This document shows, in pieces, positions 10,170-22,200 of a stretch of DNA of 64,000 bases. Position 1 is the first letter of the stretch; every line of letters starts with the position of its first letter. Under the pieces are notes generated by a model, which was not told where the DNA came from, made no database searches, and saw nothing but the letters and a program-made list of their open reading frames with translations. The stretch is from Saccharum officinarum. Lineage: Eukaryota > Streptophyta > Magnoliopsida > Poales > Poaceae. A program made the translations under genes and the position numbers. Where the stretch lies: the NCBI GenBank assembly GCA_020631735.1, contig CM036160.1:111644680-111708679 (forward strand), given 5' to 3'.

Positions 10170-13100
10170 TTGTGCTTCATAAATGGCTACTGCAATGATT
10201 CTACTACATCAGACAATGGCGGAGAGATGTACATTGCCACGTATCTGCCTTTCGGCAATCTTTTTCCCTCCGCCTCTCTTCATGGCCTTCCCAGACCGAC
10301 CTCGGATCATACCCCTCTTCTTGCAACGCTCTCCACTGAAATTCCCAAGCCCAACTCTTTCCGGTTTGAAAACGCCTGGTTAATGAACAATGCATTCCTA
10401 CCGGCTGTGCTCCCGGCTTGGACTGAGGTCCACCGGCACGATGACGCAGCTGGCAACCTGGTTGGGCGTCTCAAATCCGTTCGGGCCGCGGCAAAGGTTT
10501 GGTCTAGGCGTAACAGGGCGCCCCCAGCTATAATTCCTAATTGCAAATTCATCATACTGCTGTTTGACACTTTCGAAGAAACACGACCTCTTTCACAGGA
10601 TGAAAGACAACTACGGCAACAGGCATACGACAAGCTCGCACTGGAACTCAGACAACGTGCTGCTTACTGGAAGCAGCGCGCCAAAGTCAGGGCCATTCGT
10701 GAAGGTGACAGCAACACTGCATTCTTTCATGCACATGCAACTGTGAAGCTGAGGAAGAATGGAATCAGGAGCATCTCGGTTGACGGAGTTCAGGTCACCA
10801 GTCATCAGGCAAAAGTGCAAGCCCTAACTGATTATTTCAGAACAATTATTGGGACTCCAGGGCAATCGACATGGGCCTTTGACTGCGATGCCTTATATCG
10901 GAACTTGCCCTCGGCAACGGATGAGCTCACTGCTGAGTTCACTGAGCACGAGGCTGTGGCATCCATCAAAGGCATGAACAGATGCAGCGCACCGGGGCCG
11001 GATGGTTTTGGACCTAGTTTCTACAAGGCAGCCTGGGGAACAGTGGGAAAGGATGTCATGGACTTCCTACATGCTTTTCACAGAGAGCAAGTTGAATTGG
11101 AGAGAATGAACCGGTCACACATGGTGTTGATTCCCAAGAAGCCAGGAGCATCTGAAGTACATGCCTTCAGACCAATTTGCCTGCAGAATTGCTGCATCAA
11201 AATACTGACGAAAATCCTAACATCCAGACTGCAGAAACAGATCAGCAACTTGGTGGACATTGATCAGACAGGTTTCATCAGAGGCAGGTCAATAACAGAG
11301 AACTTCGTCTATGCTATGGAACTGGTGCAGTGCTGCCATAAAAGAAGGAAACCGACCATGGTTGTCAAGCTTGACTTCGCCAAGGCCTTCGACACTGTGT
11401 GTTGGGAGGCGCTTGATGTGGTTCTGCAGGCAAGAGGTTTCAATCAGCAATGGCGAAGGTGGATGCGACAGATCCTGCAATCCTCCAAGTCTGCAGTCCT
11501 GGTGAATGGATGTCCGGGACCCTGGATAAACTGTAAGCGTGGACTGAGACAAGGCGATCCAATCTCACCTTACCTCTTCATCCTACTGGCGGACGTCCTG
11601 CAAGTCCTCATCAAAAAGACTACTGTTATTCGTCATCCTATTGTCGACGGTGAAGGATGCCCGGTCTTACAGTACGCCGATGACACATTGCTTCTCATCA
11701 GAGGAGAGCTAGCTGATGTACAGGCCCTAAAGACGGTGCTCGATCAGTTCTCTAGTGCCACTGGACTGCAGATAAATTACTCAAAAAGCACTGCAGTGCC
11801 AATATACATGGAGCCAGAAGTGACTGAAGCTTGCATCTCGGTTCTTGGATGCAGACAAGAAGGATTCCCGCAAACTTACCTAGGCCTCCCACTCTCCAAT
11901 ACAAAGCTGCGCCTCAATGCATTTGCACCCCAAATCGCAAAGACTGACAAATACTTGGCAGGTTGGCAATCTGGGTTGCTCAATCACATGGGTAGAGCCA
12001 CCCTGGTGAACTTGGTCCTGGACAGTCAACTGGTTTATGCCATGTGTGCACTCGCCATCCCACCTGGAGTGATTGATCAAGTTGATCGACGCCGGCGGGC
12101 CTTTCTGTGGGCCGGCACAAGCACGGCGTCCGGCGCCAAAAGTCTCATTGCGTGGGAGCACGTCTGTGATACGAAGGAGGCCGGAGGGCTGGGACTCAAA
12201 GACTTAAGTGTCCAGAACATCTGCATGATGCTCAAGCTAATTCACAAACTGCATCTACAACAGGGCTCATCATGGGCTCGATGGGTTCAGAGGAATGCAT
12301 GTATAGCATCACTGACTGGCGACCTGCATGGACAGCATTGGGAGATGCTCCGATCCCTGTTGCCGATCTACCGAGCCATTACTACTGTGATTTTGGGAGA
12401 TGGCCTCACAACTTCATTTTGGCATGATGTCTGGCATGGGGAGGACTCGATGGCAGAAAGGTTTCCACAGCTTTTCACACACTGCCAGAATCAGGAGATG
12501 ACTGTAAGACAGGCAGTGGATGGTGCTCTTCAGTCCAGCCTAGTCCGCCGACGTACCGCTACAGCTGAACTGCAGTTGACAGAGATCACTGAGATAATTG
12601 AACAGCTGCAATTCCAAGAAGGAAGGGATAAACGGCAAAGCCCGATGCTCAAACGGAATGGAGACTTGGATACATCGCTGTTATACAGAGCGCTCAAAAG
12701 GACTGAATCAGGACAAGATGCCTGGGCCAAGTTCATCTGGAAGAGCAAAGCTCCGCCTCGGGTTCAGTTCTTCGCGTGGTTGCTATCACAGGGGAGGATA
12801 CAGTGCAAAACTAATCTGGCAAAGAAGGGAATCGTGGAAAACACACAGTGTGAGGTCTGCCATGGAGCGGAGGAGACACCGGCACATGTAATCTTCGGCT
12901 GCACTGCTGCAAAGGAATTCTGGGATGCCATCCAGATCACAACTGATCCTACCTGGCCAGTACATAAGCTGCAGGAGATCGAGGCCCCGACACATATCCC
13001 AGGAGCACACTTCCATACCTTCATTCTACTGTGTTCTTGGCATATCTGGAAAAGGAGGAACAACATCATCTTCAGGAATAATCGGTTGACATTACAAGGG

Positions 13101-13208
13101 GCGCTGATGGCATGCAAATCAGAGGCTAACTTATGGAAAGCCCGCTTGCCAAAGAAGGAACGAGTAATTGCTGACGTTTGGTGTTCTGCTTTAGTTAACG
13201 CAATGTAA
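10170..13208 (+). CDS. LINE reverse transcriptase ORF2, N-terminally truncated
   Basis: This is an uninterrupted frame of 1012 residues whose first 20-30 residues are probably flanking DNA. Order of domains: endonuclease tail (SDHTPLL, residue about 45); reverse transcriptase with FRPICLQN, GFIRGRSI, KLDFAKAFD, GLRQGDPISPYLF and the catalytic YADD near residue 502; thumb with YLGLPLS; C-terminal zf-RVT zinc-binding region (WKSKAPPRVQFFAWLL, then CEVCHG...HVIFGC) near residues 860-945. The open frame shows little decay, so insertion was probably not ancient. Without a full endonuclease the copy cannot be autonomous. Confidence 0.9.
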   Translation: MCFINGYCNDSTTSDNGGEMYIATYLPFGNLFPSASLHGLPRPTSDHTPLLATLSTEIPKPNSFRFENAWLMNNAFLPAVLPAWTEVHRHDDAAGNLVGRLKSVRAAAKVWSRRNRAPPAIIPNCKFIILLFDTFEETRPLSQDERQLRQQAYDKLALELRQRAAYWKQRAKVRAIREGDSNTAFFHAHATVKLRKNGIRSISVDGVQVTSHQAKVQALTDYFRTIIGTPGQSTWAFDCDALYRNLPSATDELTAEFTEHEAVASIKGMNRCSAPGPDGFGPSFYKAAWGTVGKDVMDFLHAFHREQVELERMNRSHMVLIPKKPGASEVHAFRPICLQNCCIKILTKILTSRLQKQISNLVDIDQTGFIRGRSITENFVYAMELVQCCHKRRKPTMVVKLDFAKAFDTVCWEALDVVLQARGFNQQWRRWMRQILQSSKSAVLVNGCPGPWINCKRGLRQGDPISPYLFILLADVLQVLIKKTTVIRHPIVDGEGCPVLQYADDTLLLIRGELADVQALKTVLDQFSSATGLQINYSKSTAVPIYMEPEVTEACISVLGCRQEGFPQTYLGLPLSNTKLRLNAFAPQIAKTDKYLAGWQSGLLNHMGRATLVNLVLDSQLVYAMCALAIPPGVIDQVDRRRRAFLWAGTSTASGAKSLIAWEHVCDTKEAGGLGLKDLSVQNICMMLKLIHKLHLQQGSSWARWVQRNACIASLTGDLHGQHWEMLRSLLPIYRAITTVILGDGLTTSFWHDVWHGEDSMAERFPQLFTHCQNQEMTVRQAVDGALQSSLVRRRTATAELQLTEITEIIEQLQFQEGRDKRQSPMLKRNGDLDTSLLYRALKRTESGQDAWAKFIWKSKAPPRVQFFAWLLSQGRIQCKTNLAKKGIVENTQCEVCHGAEETPAHVIFGCTAAKEFWDAIQITTDPTWPVHKLQEIEAPTHIPGAHFHTFILLCSWHIWKRRNNIIFRNNRLTLQGALMACKSEANLWKARLPKKERVIADVWCSALVNAM

Positions 13209-13340
13209 ACCAATATATAAGAAATGAGATGTGAACCATGTATTTGTAATATTTGGCTTCAAGGGCCGCTTCATCAATGAAATCAGGTGGGGGATTCCTC
13301 TCTATCCCCCCGTCGACTTCTCAAAAAAAAAAAAAAAAGA
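10230..13340 (+). mobile_element. 5'-truncated LINE (non-LTR retrotransposon)
   Basis: A long open frame encodes reverse transcriptase and is followed by a short 3' UTR with tcaatgaaatcaggtggggg and an A15-type tail at about 13324-13339. Only the last part of the endonuclease is present (RPTSDHTPLL, the end of the SDH motif), so the 5' half of the element was lost at insertion. The left boundary lies around 10200-10260 and cannot be fixed; no clear TSD is visible. The element lies head to head with the LINE fragment on its left. The families differ: this one ends after a zf-RVT domain, with no RNase H. Confidence 0.85.
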
Positions 13341-13661
13341 TTTGCGTGCCACAAGCGGGTCTGCCGTCTGCTGATGCCCAGCGAAGACCTGTCCGCGTCC
13401 GCCATTGGTGCAAGCTACACCTGCGAGATGAACCACAGCACAACGTTATAAGATTAACCACCGGGAACCAGCCAACGTTATAAGATTAACCACCGGGAAC
13501 CAGCCAGCATGCGTATATAGTAAGCTTCATGATCTATGTTCGTTTACGTGCAAGTTTTAGAGAAGGGCTAGTGCATCATCTGTTGAGGAATCGAGGGATT
13601 GAGCAGGTAAAAGAACACAAATCCTGCAACTCTGCAGATTGGCATAACTCAAGTCTCTTGG
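13341..13661. other. Intergenic region downstream of the hydrolase gene
   Basis: This probably includes the hydrolase 3' UTR on the minus strand. It contains two adjacent copies of a 32-bp unit starting aacgttataagattaacc at 13442-13505. No gene is seen. Confidence 0.5.
13442..13505. repeat. 32-bp tandem duplication
   Basis: Two perfect adjacent copies of a unit beginning aacgttataagattaacc and ending gggaaccagcc. Confidence 0.9.
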
Positions 13662-16600
13662 TTAGAGATGAAAGGTTCCCACCTTGTCATCCGCGTCTGC
13701 AGCTCCAGCAACCGGCTCCTTGAAAAACTCAATGATGATCCGGCACACTTCCTTGGGCTTCTCAATATTGACTGCATGCCCAGCATTCTTTATGACAACT
13801 AATCGAGAATTCCCCTCGAGATGCCTGTCGATTTGTCAAGTGATCAGCAATTTCGTAACAAATTTCATGAGGATCGTGGTAAAGTAAACTTCATCTTGAC
13901 TAAGAGAGTTTTCGAAGGTAGCATCAGCGAACCGGTTCAATCTGTGAGCCAGCTCCATTGGGAACACCCGATCTTGCTCCCCCCAGATTATAAGCGTCGG
14001 CTACATTAGATCGAATTGAGAAAGGTAGTATCAATAAAAGAGACTGCAGATCATTTGTTCTTTTTTGGTGTCACGGTCATTGAGTGGATGATAAAAAGTT
14101 CAAGGGTATACTGTCACAAGCAGGTAGCAGTCGGTTCTCTCAAATGTCAAATGTAATAACGATACAAACATGCTGGCCTTCAGCATTACTCCCTCCATTC
14201 CAAATTATAAATTATAAGGCATTCCAAGAATCTTGGAGAGTCAAAGCATCTTAAGTTTGACCAAAATTATAGAGAAAATTACAAAAATTTAAAACATCAA
14301 ATAGATATATTATAAAAATATAATTAATGAAGAATCTAATGATACTTAATTGGTGTCATAAATATTATTATCTTATCATATAAATTTGGTCAAATTTGAG
14401 ATTCTTTGACTCTCCAAGATTCTTGGAATGCCTTATAATTTGGGATGGAGGGAGTAGTCACTAGGATTTATGTACCTGGGTCAATTTTGGAAGAGTACAG
14501 AGTTGCCTCCCATTAATCAAAGCGTATAGCAGCTCAGTCTTCTCCTGGATATGATCAGAGCCCATCACCTGATGCAGTAAAACAAGGCCACACTTGTCAG
14601 AACAGTCATCAGCAAATCAAACTGATGTTGTTTTACTGTAGACCTCTAGTAGCTCTGCATGATTTTTCGCAGCAATGAAGTAATAATGATGAAGCATTCC
14701 AAAGGCAAGCTTTTCAAACGGTTTACTTTTCACTTTTCATCCATTTGCATCTTTGGAACATTGCCAATCTTAGGCTTTTATCACAGAAAGAATGAAAATC
14801 TGGTTCACATCGATGATGTTACCTAAGATAGAGATGTATCCAATTACTTGGAATTAATCTCACTAGTTCGTTGGCTACATTATTTGATTGATGTATAAAA
14901 GTATCCTTTTAAGCAGCACATCCATGTCATTAGTGTACATCTTATAGATGTGTAAGCTTTGCGTTAAAAAAAAAGTGTAAGCTTATGAAATGCACTTAGA
15001 TCGCCAAAAAGAAAAAAAATGCTCTCAATGTCAGCAGCCAGATAACCACCGAGCCACTACCAGAAGAATGGTTTTAGTTACCATTCCAGTCATGAAAGTA
15101 CCTGATCAAAAGGGAAGTGAGCCCTTGTCAAAAGCAAAAGGCAAAGTGGGAAGTAGCTTTGTAGAGTCTTCTAGGAGGGAAAGAAGTAGCTTTGTAATAA
15201 AGAATGATGAGGCACATCATGGAAATGAACTTGTGTGTCCAGGAATAAACGTTCACTTGCAAAAGAATTTAAAGTTCAGATAAAGAGTTAAGATTCATGC
15301 ATGTACTTAAAAATGTTCGAAATCCCTAACAAGTCATCAGATAAAAGCAATTTAAGCGTGATTTGAAGAAGGATTTGTGAACAAAAGGCTCCCTCCACTT
15401 CAATGAAATAGGCACATCAACTTCAAGTAAATTTCTGGCATGGTACTTAGGGAAAGCTCAAAGAACATCACAACTACAACTATACATCAGTGGTTATTTC
15501 AGTTTACATGGGGATATCAGGTGATATTCTAATGGGAAGTTTACTGTACATTGGGTGTCACCACTCACATCCCACCCACGGCCTTGCACGTGCAAACGGC
15601 TGGTCGCCATGCTGCCCATGCCTCTGCCTTCCACAGAAGCGAATAACATATATGCAAAAATACGCGAACAAGGCCAAAGGCAAAACGATGATATGTTCCC
15701 AAGCTATCGACGCGTGTAAATTTTGTGTGGCTTTGTCGGTTCCACCAAATCTACGTGTTAACCATTGATAACGATCCAACGCTAGCGTCCAGCGTCCACT
15801 AGAAGAATTCTCATTCAGGAGAAGAATAATTACAATATGAGATATCTAGTGAATTGTTAACTATTCTGCTAAGCGTCTATTGGCTACTGGTAGACTGAAA
15901 CCAGGCGATTAAGATGGCCGAAGCCATAGCAATTTCAGTCCCAGACATTCAAATGGTGCAGCACAACTGCCCCAAGTGTGACGGGCAAACTCTTCGCATG
16001 TTCACGGCACGGTGCACCAGAGAGAAGTGAAATACTACTACGATCCAACGCGGTTACCATGGTACAGCACACAGAACACAACATTCTCTCATCTAGAGGT
16101 GCCTAAATATTCCCCCCTAACCCTAATGTGAATTTATAATCCCACCAGATGTCCTATAGCCGTGTAATGTAACGAATACAACAGAGTATACACGGTGGAA
16201 ATTCAAACCAAATCTTACAGAATCCGAACACTGAAGACTGAAACCGAGTAGTAGTAAGTAATAACCAACCCTGATGTAGTCCCAGAGGAAGCAGGAGGGC
16301 ATGATGAGCGGCGGACGCACGAAGGTGAGGCGGACGAGGCGGCGCACCTCCTCCGGGCGGCGCGGCACGAGCAGCTCGGCGGCCTCCCCGACCCCAGCCA
16401 CGGGGAAGAGTCCCTCCGCCAGGTCCTTCTCCTCGAGGCAGACCCCCGCGCAGACCAAGGCGACCCGGTCGACGGCCTCCGGGAACATGGCGGCCATCCG
16501 GTGTCCGACGAAGCCGCCGTAGCTGACGCCGACAAGGCCGAACCTGGGGACTCCGATGGCGTCCATGGCGGCCTTGATGGCGGAGGCCTGGAAGGCGTCG

Positions 16601-16971
16601 GAGCGGTCGGGGAGGCGCGTGCAGGAGGCGCCGAAGAAGACGAGGTCGGGCACGATGGGGTCGAACCCGGCGGCGATCAGCGCGCGGAGGTAGGGCGCCC
16701 ACTGCCACGTGGCGGAGGCGCCGAAGCCGTGCAGGAGCAGCAGCGGGTTCCGCGGCGGCGGGCCCGCGGGCACCCACATGTGGATGGTGGTGGCCGGGTC
16801 GGGGTCGGGGTCGGGGTCGGGGTCCGGGCCGGGCCCCGGGAGCGGCACGGCGAGCGGGCGCAACCCTGCCCTGCGGAAGCGGTGGCTGAAGCAGCGGTCC
16901 CGCGCCGCCGCGAAACTGAGCGCGCTGCACCGGCCCCTGCTGCGGGCGGCCGGCGGCGGAGGGGGAGGCAT
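13662..16971 (-). CDS. Alpha/beta-hydrolase fold protein, four exons
   Basis: Exons read on the minus strand are 16971-16270, 14568-14476, 14000-13933 and 13824-13662. All junctions are GT-AG and in phase, giving 341 aa. The catalytic triad of the fold is complete: nucleophile S150 in GVSYGG, acid D275 in WGEQDRVFP, and H304 in NAGHAVN; HGFG (81-84) is the oxyanion loop. The family contains lipases, esterases and epoxide hydrolase-like enzymes, and the substrate cannot be deduced. The N-terminus is proline- and arginine-rich with a (DP)n run at residues 50-59 encoded by a ggggtc microsatellite. It could be a poorly conserved leader or transit-like region. The third intron is only 108 nt. The second intron holds a Stowaway MITE. 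No lesion is seen. Confidence 0.88.
14189..14454. mobile_element. Stowaway MITE in the hydrolase intron
   Basis: The ends are ctccctccattccaaattat and the inverse ttataatttgggatggaggg, flanked by the TA duplication (14187-14188, 14455-14456). Length is 266 bp. The subterminal inverted repeats (ggcattccaagaatcttgga) extend the match. The interior is related to the Stowaway that flanks the copia element near 58266 and 63832. Confidence 0.92.
14569..16269 (-). other. First intron of the hydrolase gene
   Basis: This is a 1.7-kb AT-rich intron with a 97-codon open frame on the plus strand (14990-15283) that matches no known family. No transposon was recognised. Confidence 0.5.
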
Positions 16972-17930
16972 TGCTGCGGCGGCGATCGAGCGGGGAGGGG
17001 GAGCGGGCGGGTGTGGCCTGGTTAATCCTGCGGGTTCTGTTGTGCTAATCTAGGCGGGCGCCGCGGTGGCGTCGGCCGTGCGTAGTTATTAGCCGGAGTT
17101 GGGGTTGTTTTCAGATGATGATGCTCGTCACCGTCGCGTTAACAAAATGCTAGGACCAGGAGAGAGAATTTACATCGCTGCGATGTTTGCAACGTTGTGC
17201 GGGCCCATACACTAGGATGGAGTATGGGCTCGCCATGCCGTCAGGAAGAGGCTAGTCGCTGCAACGCTGTTTGCTGGAACTGGACCGGTTCCTGATTCCT
17301 CCGGTGTCCGGACGGACAAGCAAGCGCCTAGTCCGCAGATGCTATTACTACGCCTAGACGATGGAGGAAACGAAACCGGTCTGAGACCAGCTGGATACTC
17401 TAAAACAATACTCTAAAACTTTAGAGTATGGATATAGAGTAAAAACTACTGCACTGGGTACTTTAAAATAATACTCTATCTTTTCTCTCACTCTATATTT
17501 AGAGTAGTACTGTGCTTACTCTATACTCTATAGTGGTGGGCCCCACTAGCTAAACAAAGGAAAAAATACTATAACTCACAAACCAAAAATCCAAATTAAA
17601 TTTCGATTGCACCATTAAATTCGTTTAAATAAATCCTTCAAAACTAGATCACACATGGATATATTTAGATAAAGTAACAAGTGGGTCCCACAGTGGATAG
17701 AGTGGATAGAGGATGATATAGAGGATGGATAGATGCGGAAGAATTGAATATAGAGAAGAGAATCTTGCTAATTAGAACGTATAGAGGATGAATATAGAGG
17801 TCCATGAGTGCGGGTAGTCTGAGTGCGAGCCACGGAAGAGATCCATATCATCCACCACCACCACACGGCACCTGGCCCTGGCGGGGGTGGCGGAGTTCCC
17901 AACCGACACGCTCACCAAGTCACCTGGGCC

Positions 17931-18196
17931 TGGTTTAGATGTCAAATTTTTTTCTAAATTTTACTATGTAAAAAGAAGATTTCTCATCACATCAAAATAT
18001 CGACACATACATGGAGTACTGAATGTAGATGAAATCAAAAACTAATTGCACAGTTTAGTTGTACTTTACGAGACGAATCTTTTGAGCATAATTAGTCAAT
18101 GTTTAGACAAAAATTCACAAATACAAACGAAATGCTACAGTAGAAAATCTTTTACTGTGATTTTAGACATTCAAAATCGGGCCAAGTAAACACGGC
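17931..18196. mobile_element. Tourist-family MITE
   Basis: The left end is ggcctggtttagatgtc and the right end ccaagtaaacacggcc. Interior motifs (cacatcaaaatatcgacaca, gagacgaatcttttgagc, a taattagtca block, tgctacagta) are shared with the elements at 3877 and 18294. Confidence 0.65.
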
Positions 18197-18293
18197 CTTG
18201 GTTTGGCACCTGCCTGCCAGGCCGGGCGTTCCTTCCAGAAACGCCGCCCCCCGTCCGATGCTTGTGCGGGCCCCGGCCCGGCATGCATCTCAG

Positions 18294-18537
18294 GGCCCGT
18301 TTAGTTCCATGAAAATTTTGGGAAATGCTACTGTAGCAATTTTGTTGTTATTTAATAAATATTATCCAATCATGAACTAACTAGACTTAAAAGATTCGTC
18401 TCGTGAATTTCGTCTAAATTGTGTAATTAGTTCTATTTTTTATCTATATTTAATGCTTCATGCATATGTCAAAGATTCGATGTGACGGGGAGTCTGAAAA
18501 ATTTTGCAAAATTTTTTGCATACTAAACAAGCCGTCA
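18294..18537. mobile_element. Tourist-family MITE
   Basis: The ends are gggcccgtttagttcc and the inverse actaaacaagcc. The interior has tgctactgtagca, ttcgtctcgtgaatttcgtc, tgtgtaattagtt and atttaatgcttcatgcatat, the hallmark of this grass MITE family. Confidence 0.7.
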
Positions 18538-19236
18538 CTCGACCCCTTCCTCCATGGGCCGCGGTCGCCGTGTGCTGTGCTGGTGCGAGGCACGGCCGGA
18601 TGGTCAATTCGTCATCGTGCACCTGCACACTACGCTGTCGTGCCCCGTGCAGCCGTGCTGCTCGGCCGTTTTCTGGTTGGCCAGCGCATCACGCGTTCAC
18701 GCCACAAACGCAAAAGAAACCAGGGCCTGTTTCGCCACTCGCACCAAATGACGAAAACAAGTTCATTCGGGCTCGACCGATTTCCAACAAACCCAAGTAA
18801 GCACAACATACAGGCGGGTAGGAGTAACTTGCGGACAAAAGAGCTGTGCAAACTGTAAGATTCATGTTCATACAGTCCTTCAGAAGCTATGATGATGGCC
18901 AAGAGAAACCGCACCACCACGAAAGGAATACCGCAAGAGTGACAAAGGGGATAAAGAATAAAACCTAGATTCATGTTTCCAGGTAAACAAATGATTGGCG
19001 TTTGCACATTACAAAAACCCGCTAGTTACATTACATACACCAACTTGTGTCGAGGGTCGTTCCCCATTACAAGATTTTTCATAGCAGCAGCGTATTAGCC
19101 AGGCGATATAGCTGGCTCATCTGATCACGGTGAAGAATGGCTCAGATATGACAAGGCACTATCATGGTATTTTTCTTCTGAAAAGAAAAAGGAACTTCGC
19201 TAAGGGGAAGAGATGCAGGAGGGAGAGGAGGACCCA

Positions 19237-22200
19237 CTAGCTAGATACGTACATCCACCACTTGTAAAGACCGAACCCATAGATCGTCGTCAGCATGGCC
19301 ACCCTGAGAGGATAGGGCTTGAATCTGTAGGAGGCAAGAAAACAGGGAATGAAGGTCAGTATTTGGATACATCAGAAGCAGAGCTAGAAGTTGCTATTTT
19401 AGTTTCACGCATGCTGAATGCAACACAGATGTTTTAGTATCACGCATACTTAATGCAACACTGAGAAAGAGTGCTGGGAACAGGCAAGGTGAAGAATAGC
19501 ATTCGACGGTAATTGCCTACATGTCCTGATGTCCACCATTAGGGACGATTATTATTCCATACTTTATCAGAGCAAAATATTCTTCTTGATGGCATCAAGA
19601 AAGCTGCTAGTCCTAGTTTTGTCGATGTGACAAGGTAACACAAAGCATGATGAGAGAGTCAAGTACAGTCCGTGGTGTTGATGCCCATCTATTTTTAATA
19701 AACGCGGTCACTCGCAATTTGCAGTTATTTCAAACTGATGGGAACTATGTCCCACAGACGTTTCCAAAATATACCTGTCAAACTCTCACGCCATAATTAG
19801 GTGAAAGCTCAACAAACTGGTGATATAAAAGTCTATTCTATACGTTAGTGTAGCCAAACCATGGCTGAAATTTTCAACAAGTTTTGTTGATTAAATCACA
19901 AAGCTAAGCACCAACCAACCTCAGAGACTATCATCAGATTTTCATGAGCTACCGAAGCCTACTCCAAGAACAGAAATAATGTTAGTACTTCTATAGGTCA
20001 TGAACCAAAGATATTAGAAATTTAGAACTAGCAAAGCCTCGTGCAGACATGGTCAAGTACATCATAGCGCGCTCTGAATATTATAGCTATTGTCAACACA
20101 GGAACTACACTAATTGTTAGGCACCAAGTGGAACTTATGAAACCAAATGGTGGTAATCATCTATAAAACAGCAGGGACACCATACAACATAAAAGTAGTG
20201 AACAAAAATGGCTGCCAGATTAGTATTTCACGTTAAGTTTACAAAGGAAGGATTGTTTCCTTTCAAAAAAAAAACAAAGGAAGGATTGTTTTATTTTGCA
20301 GGTTTCACCAGATATTAAAAGGTTAGATCTGGTCTCACTCACTGCACCACACACTGCCCTTCACTTTATGCCCACTGACTAAAAAGATAAACCAACAACC
20401 TATGTGAACAGCTGGACAATGGTAGTTCACATTGGTAGTGATTTCACCAGATGTTTAAAGATACAAGCAAGCAGAACAACTAAATTGATGCCAGACTGAA
20501 ACACGATCAGAACACCCACTCAAATTCTTTATCAGATCATCATTTATCTTGGGTGCTAATAATTACAATGTTGTAAGAGGTGCAGGTCTGAATGTCTGAT
20601 GAGTAACAAGCATGGGACCCAAAAAAAAAACACTACGTTCAGCTATCAAGAAAACCAGTCTAGAGAATTCAGGAATGTACCCAACTATGCTCTCATTTAG
20701 ATAGTTGTTAGTAAATACTAAGTTGTCGCAAGGGCTGAGGATCAACTTGCATCTCTCAATGGTGATTACAGTTACACCTTATGCTGAAACCTGTTATGCT
20801 TGGAATTCTATTGCCCAATCAATCAGCAGCACCAAAGTAACAGTCACCTTTCATTTCAAAATTCAGAGTGTGAGCTGGGGGTTTCTTGTAATGTGCGGAC
20901 TGACTGACGCCTCTTCTCTGATGAGGTATGCAGCCACATTTTTTCCCCATTACCTAAAAAAACCTTTTATTTTGAGCTTTTTTTACTAATTAAAATAAAA
21001 CATAAGATAGTTAGGTCGTCTCTAGACAAATCATCGCGAGCTGTTTGGTTGCCGAAATGGTAAGGGAAACGCAAAGGGGACAGGATTGCAGGAGACACCG
21101 ACGAAACGGTATTTGATTACATTGGGTTTGGAGCTGTATCACTTTTATATAGAACAGTATTGGTTGCTGGAGGGACTCGATTACAGGAGCACGGAAACAA
21201 ACATTGAGTAATGGGACATATTACTTGCCGTAATCAAGTTGCGTTACATCTATGTGAACTAAACGCTATCCTAGTTTTTTCAAGGTCAAAAGAAGTGACT
21301 TGTTCCACCTTTCTATATGTAATAGCGACAATCTGGTAACCAACCAGTAGAAACGTATATACATCCAAATACACGAAAATAGTCCCGAAGGCGATATTTC
21401 AGCTGCTCATAGTCCAACTACAAACCTAATCCACCACTTAAAACACCAACAGCCCAACTGTTATCAGGTCACACAAATAATCAATGACTAAAACTTACAT
21501 CCACATAATTTTGACTCATAAAAGTTTCCTCGACTGGTAGACACAACCATAAACCAACCTCCAGGTGCTGTAGCAAAAAAAAAAGCAATATGCCGCTGAA
21601 CCTTATGCGATCGATAGCAGTATTGAAAGCAGGTGGACCACCAGCCAGCGACCCTATTATTCTGCAACTAAACTAGTTATATAGGCCAGCAAGTCCCTAT
21701 CGCAAATAGCACTTCTACTGGGAGACAATTATTTTTTTCTAAATATCATTCAAGCAATTTGATTTGTTTCCGTGATCATATTGTATCTTCAGGGCCCATC
21801 AATTGTTATGATTGTAGATCAAGAATTAATGCGATGATATTCTGGACCATACAGAGATCGACATGCATTCGATCCTTTGTGTCGAATCCACAGGAACAGG
21901 AACAGGAACAGGAACAAATCTGAGTACCTCACCGATCTACTAGATTTTTGTTCAAAACAACATGCATCTTTTATCAGAAAAATCTGAATATATATGAAGA
22001 AACATGCCTAACTGTTGTCTGGCAAGAGTGCATTAGAAGTTTAACTCTCTTCCGGACAAATCAAAACCACGAGTTTTGTCTAAGAAGTTGAATCCTGGAA
22101 AGAGGAAGTGGCTTCAAGTTTCACTGTCAGGTACTTTTAACGAGCAAGAACTTACATCTCAATTCTGAATGAAATCAAAGATGCAATATGTGGTTTTGTA

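Larger units (their letters stand above)
16972..19236. other. Intergenic region between the hydrolase and DTM1-like genes
   Basis: The probable hydrolase promoter lies at the left. Repeats of actctaaa/tagagtat type occur at 17395-17530 and recur at 17695-17800. Two MITEs follow at 17931-18196 and 18294-18537. The remainder (18540-19236) shows no recognisable gene and includes the 3' flank of the DTM1-like gene. Confidence 0.5.

Noticed and set aside
9381..13340. Single LINE with a twin-priming inversion
   Set aside because: Both halves have their own A tail and different domain organisation, so two separate elements are more likely.
14990..15283. 97-codon plus-strand frame in the hydrolase intron
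   Set aside because: No family match; it lies antisense inside an intron.
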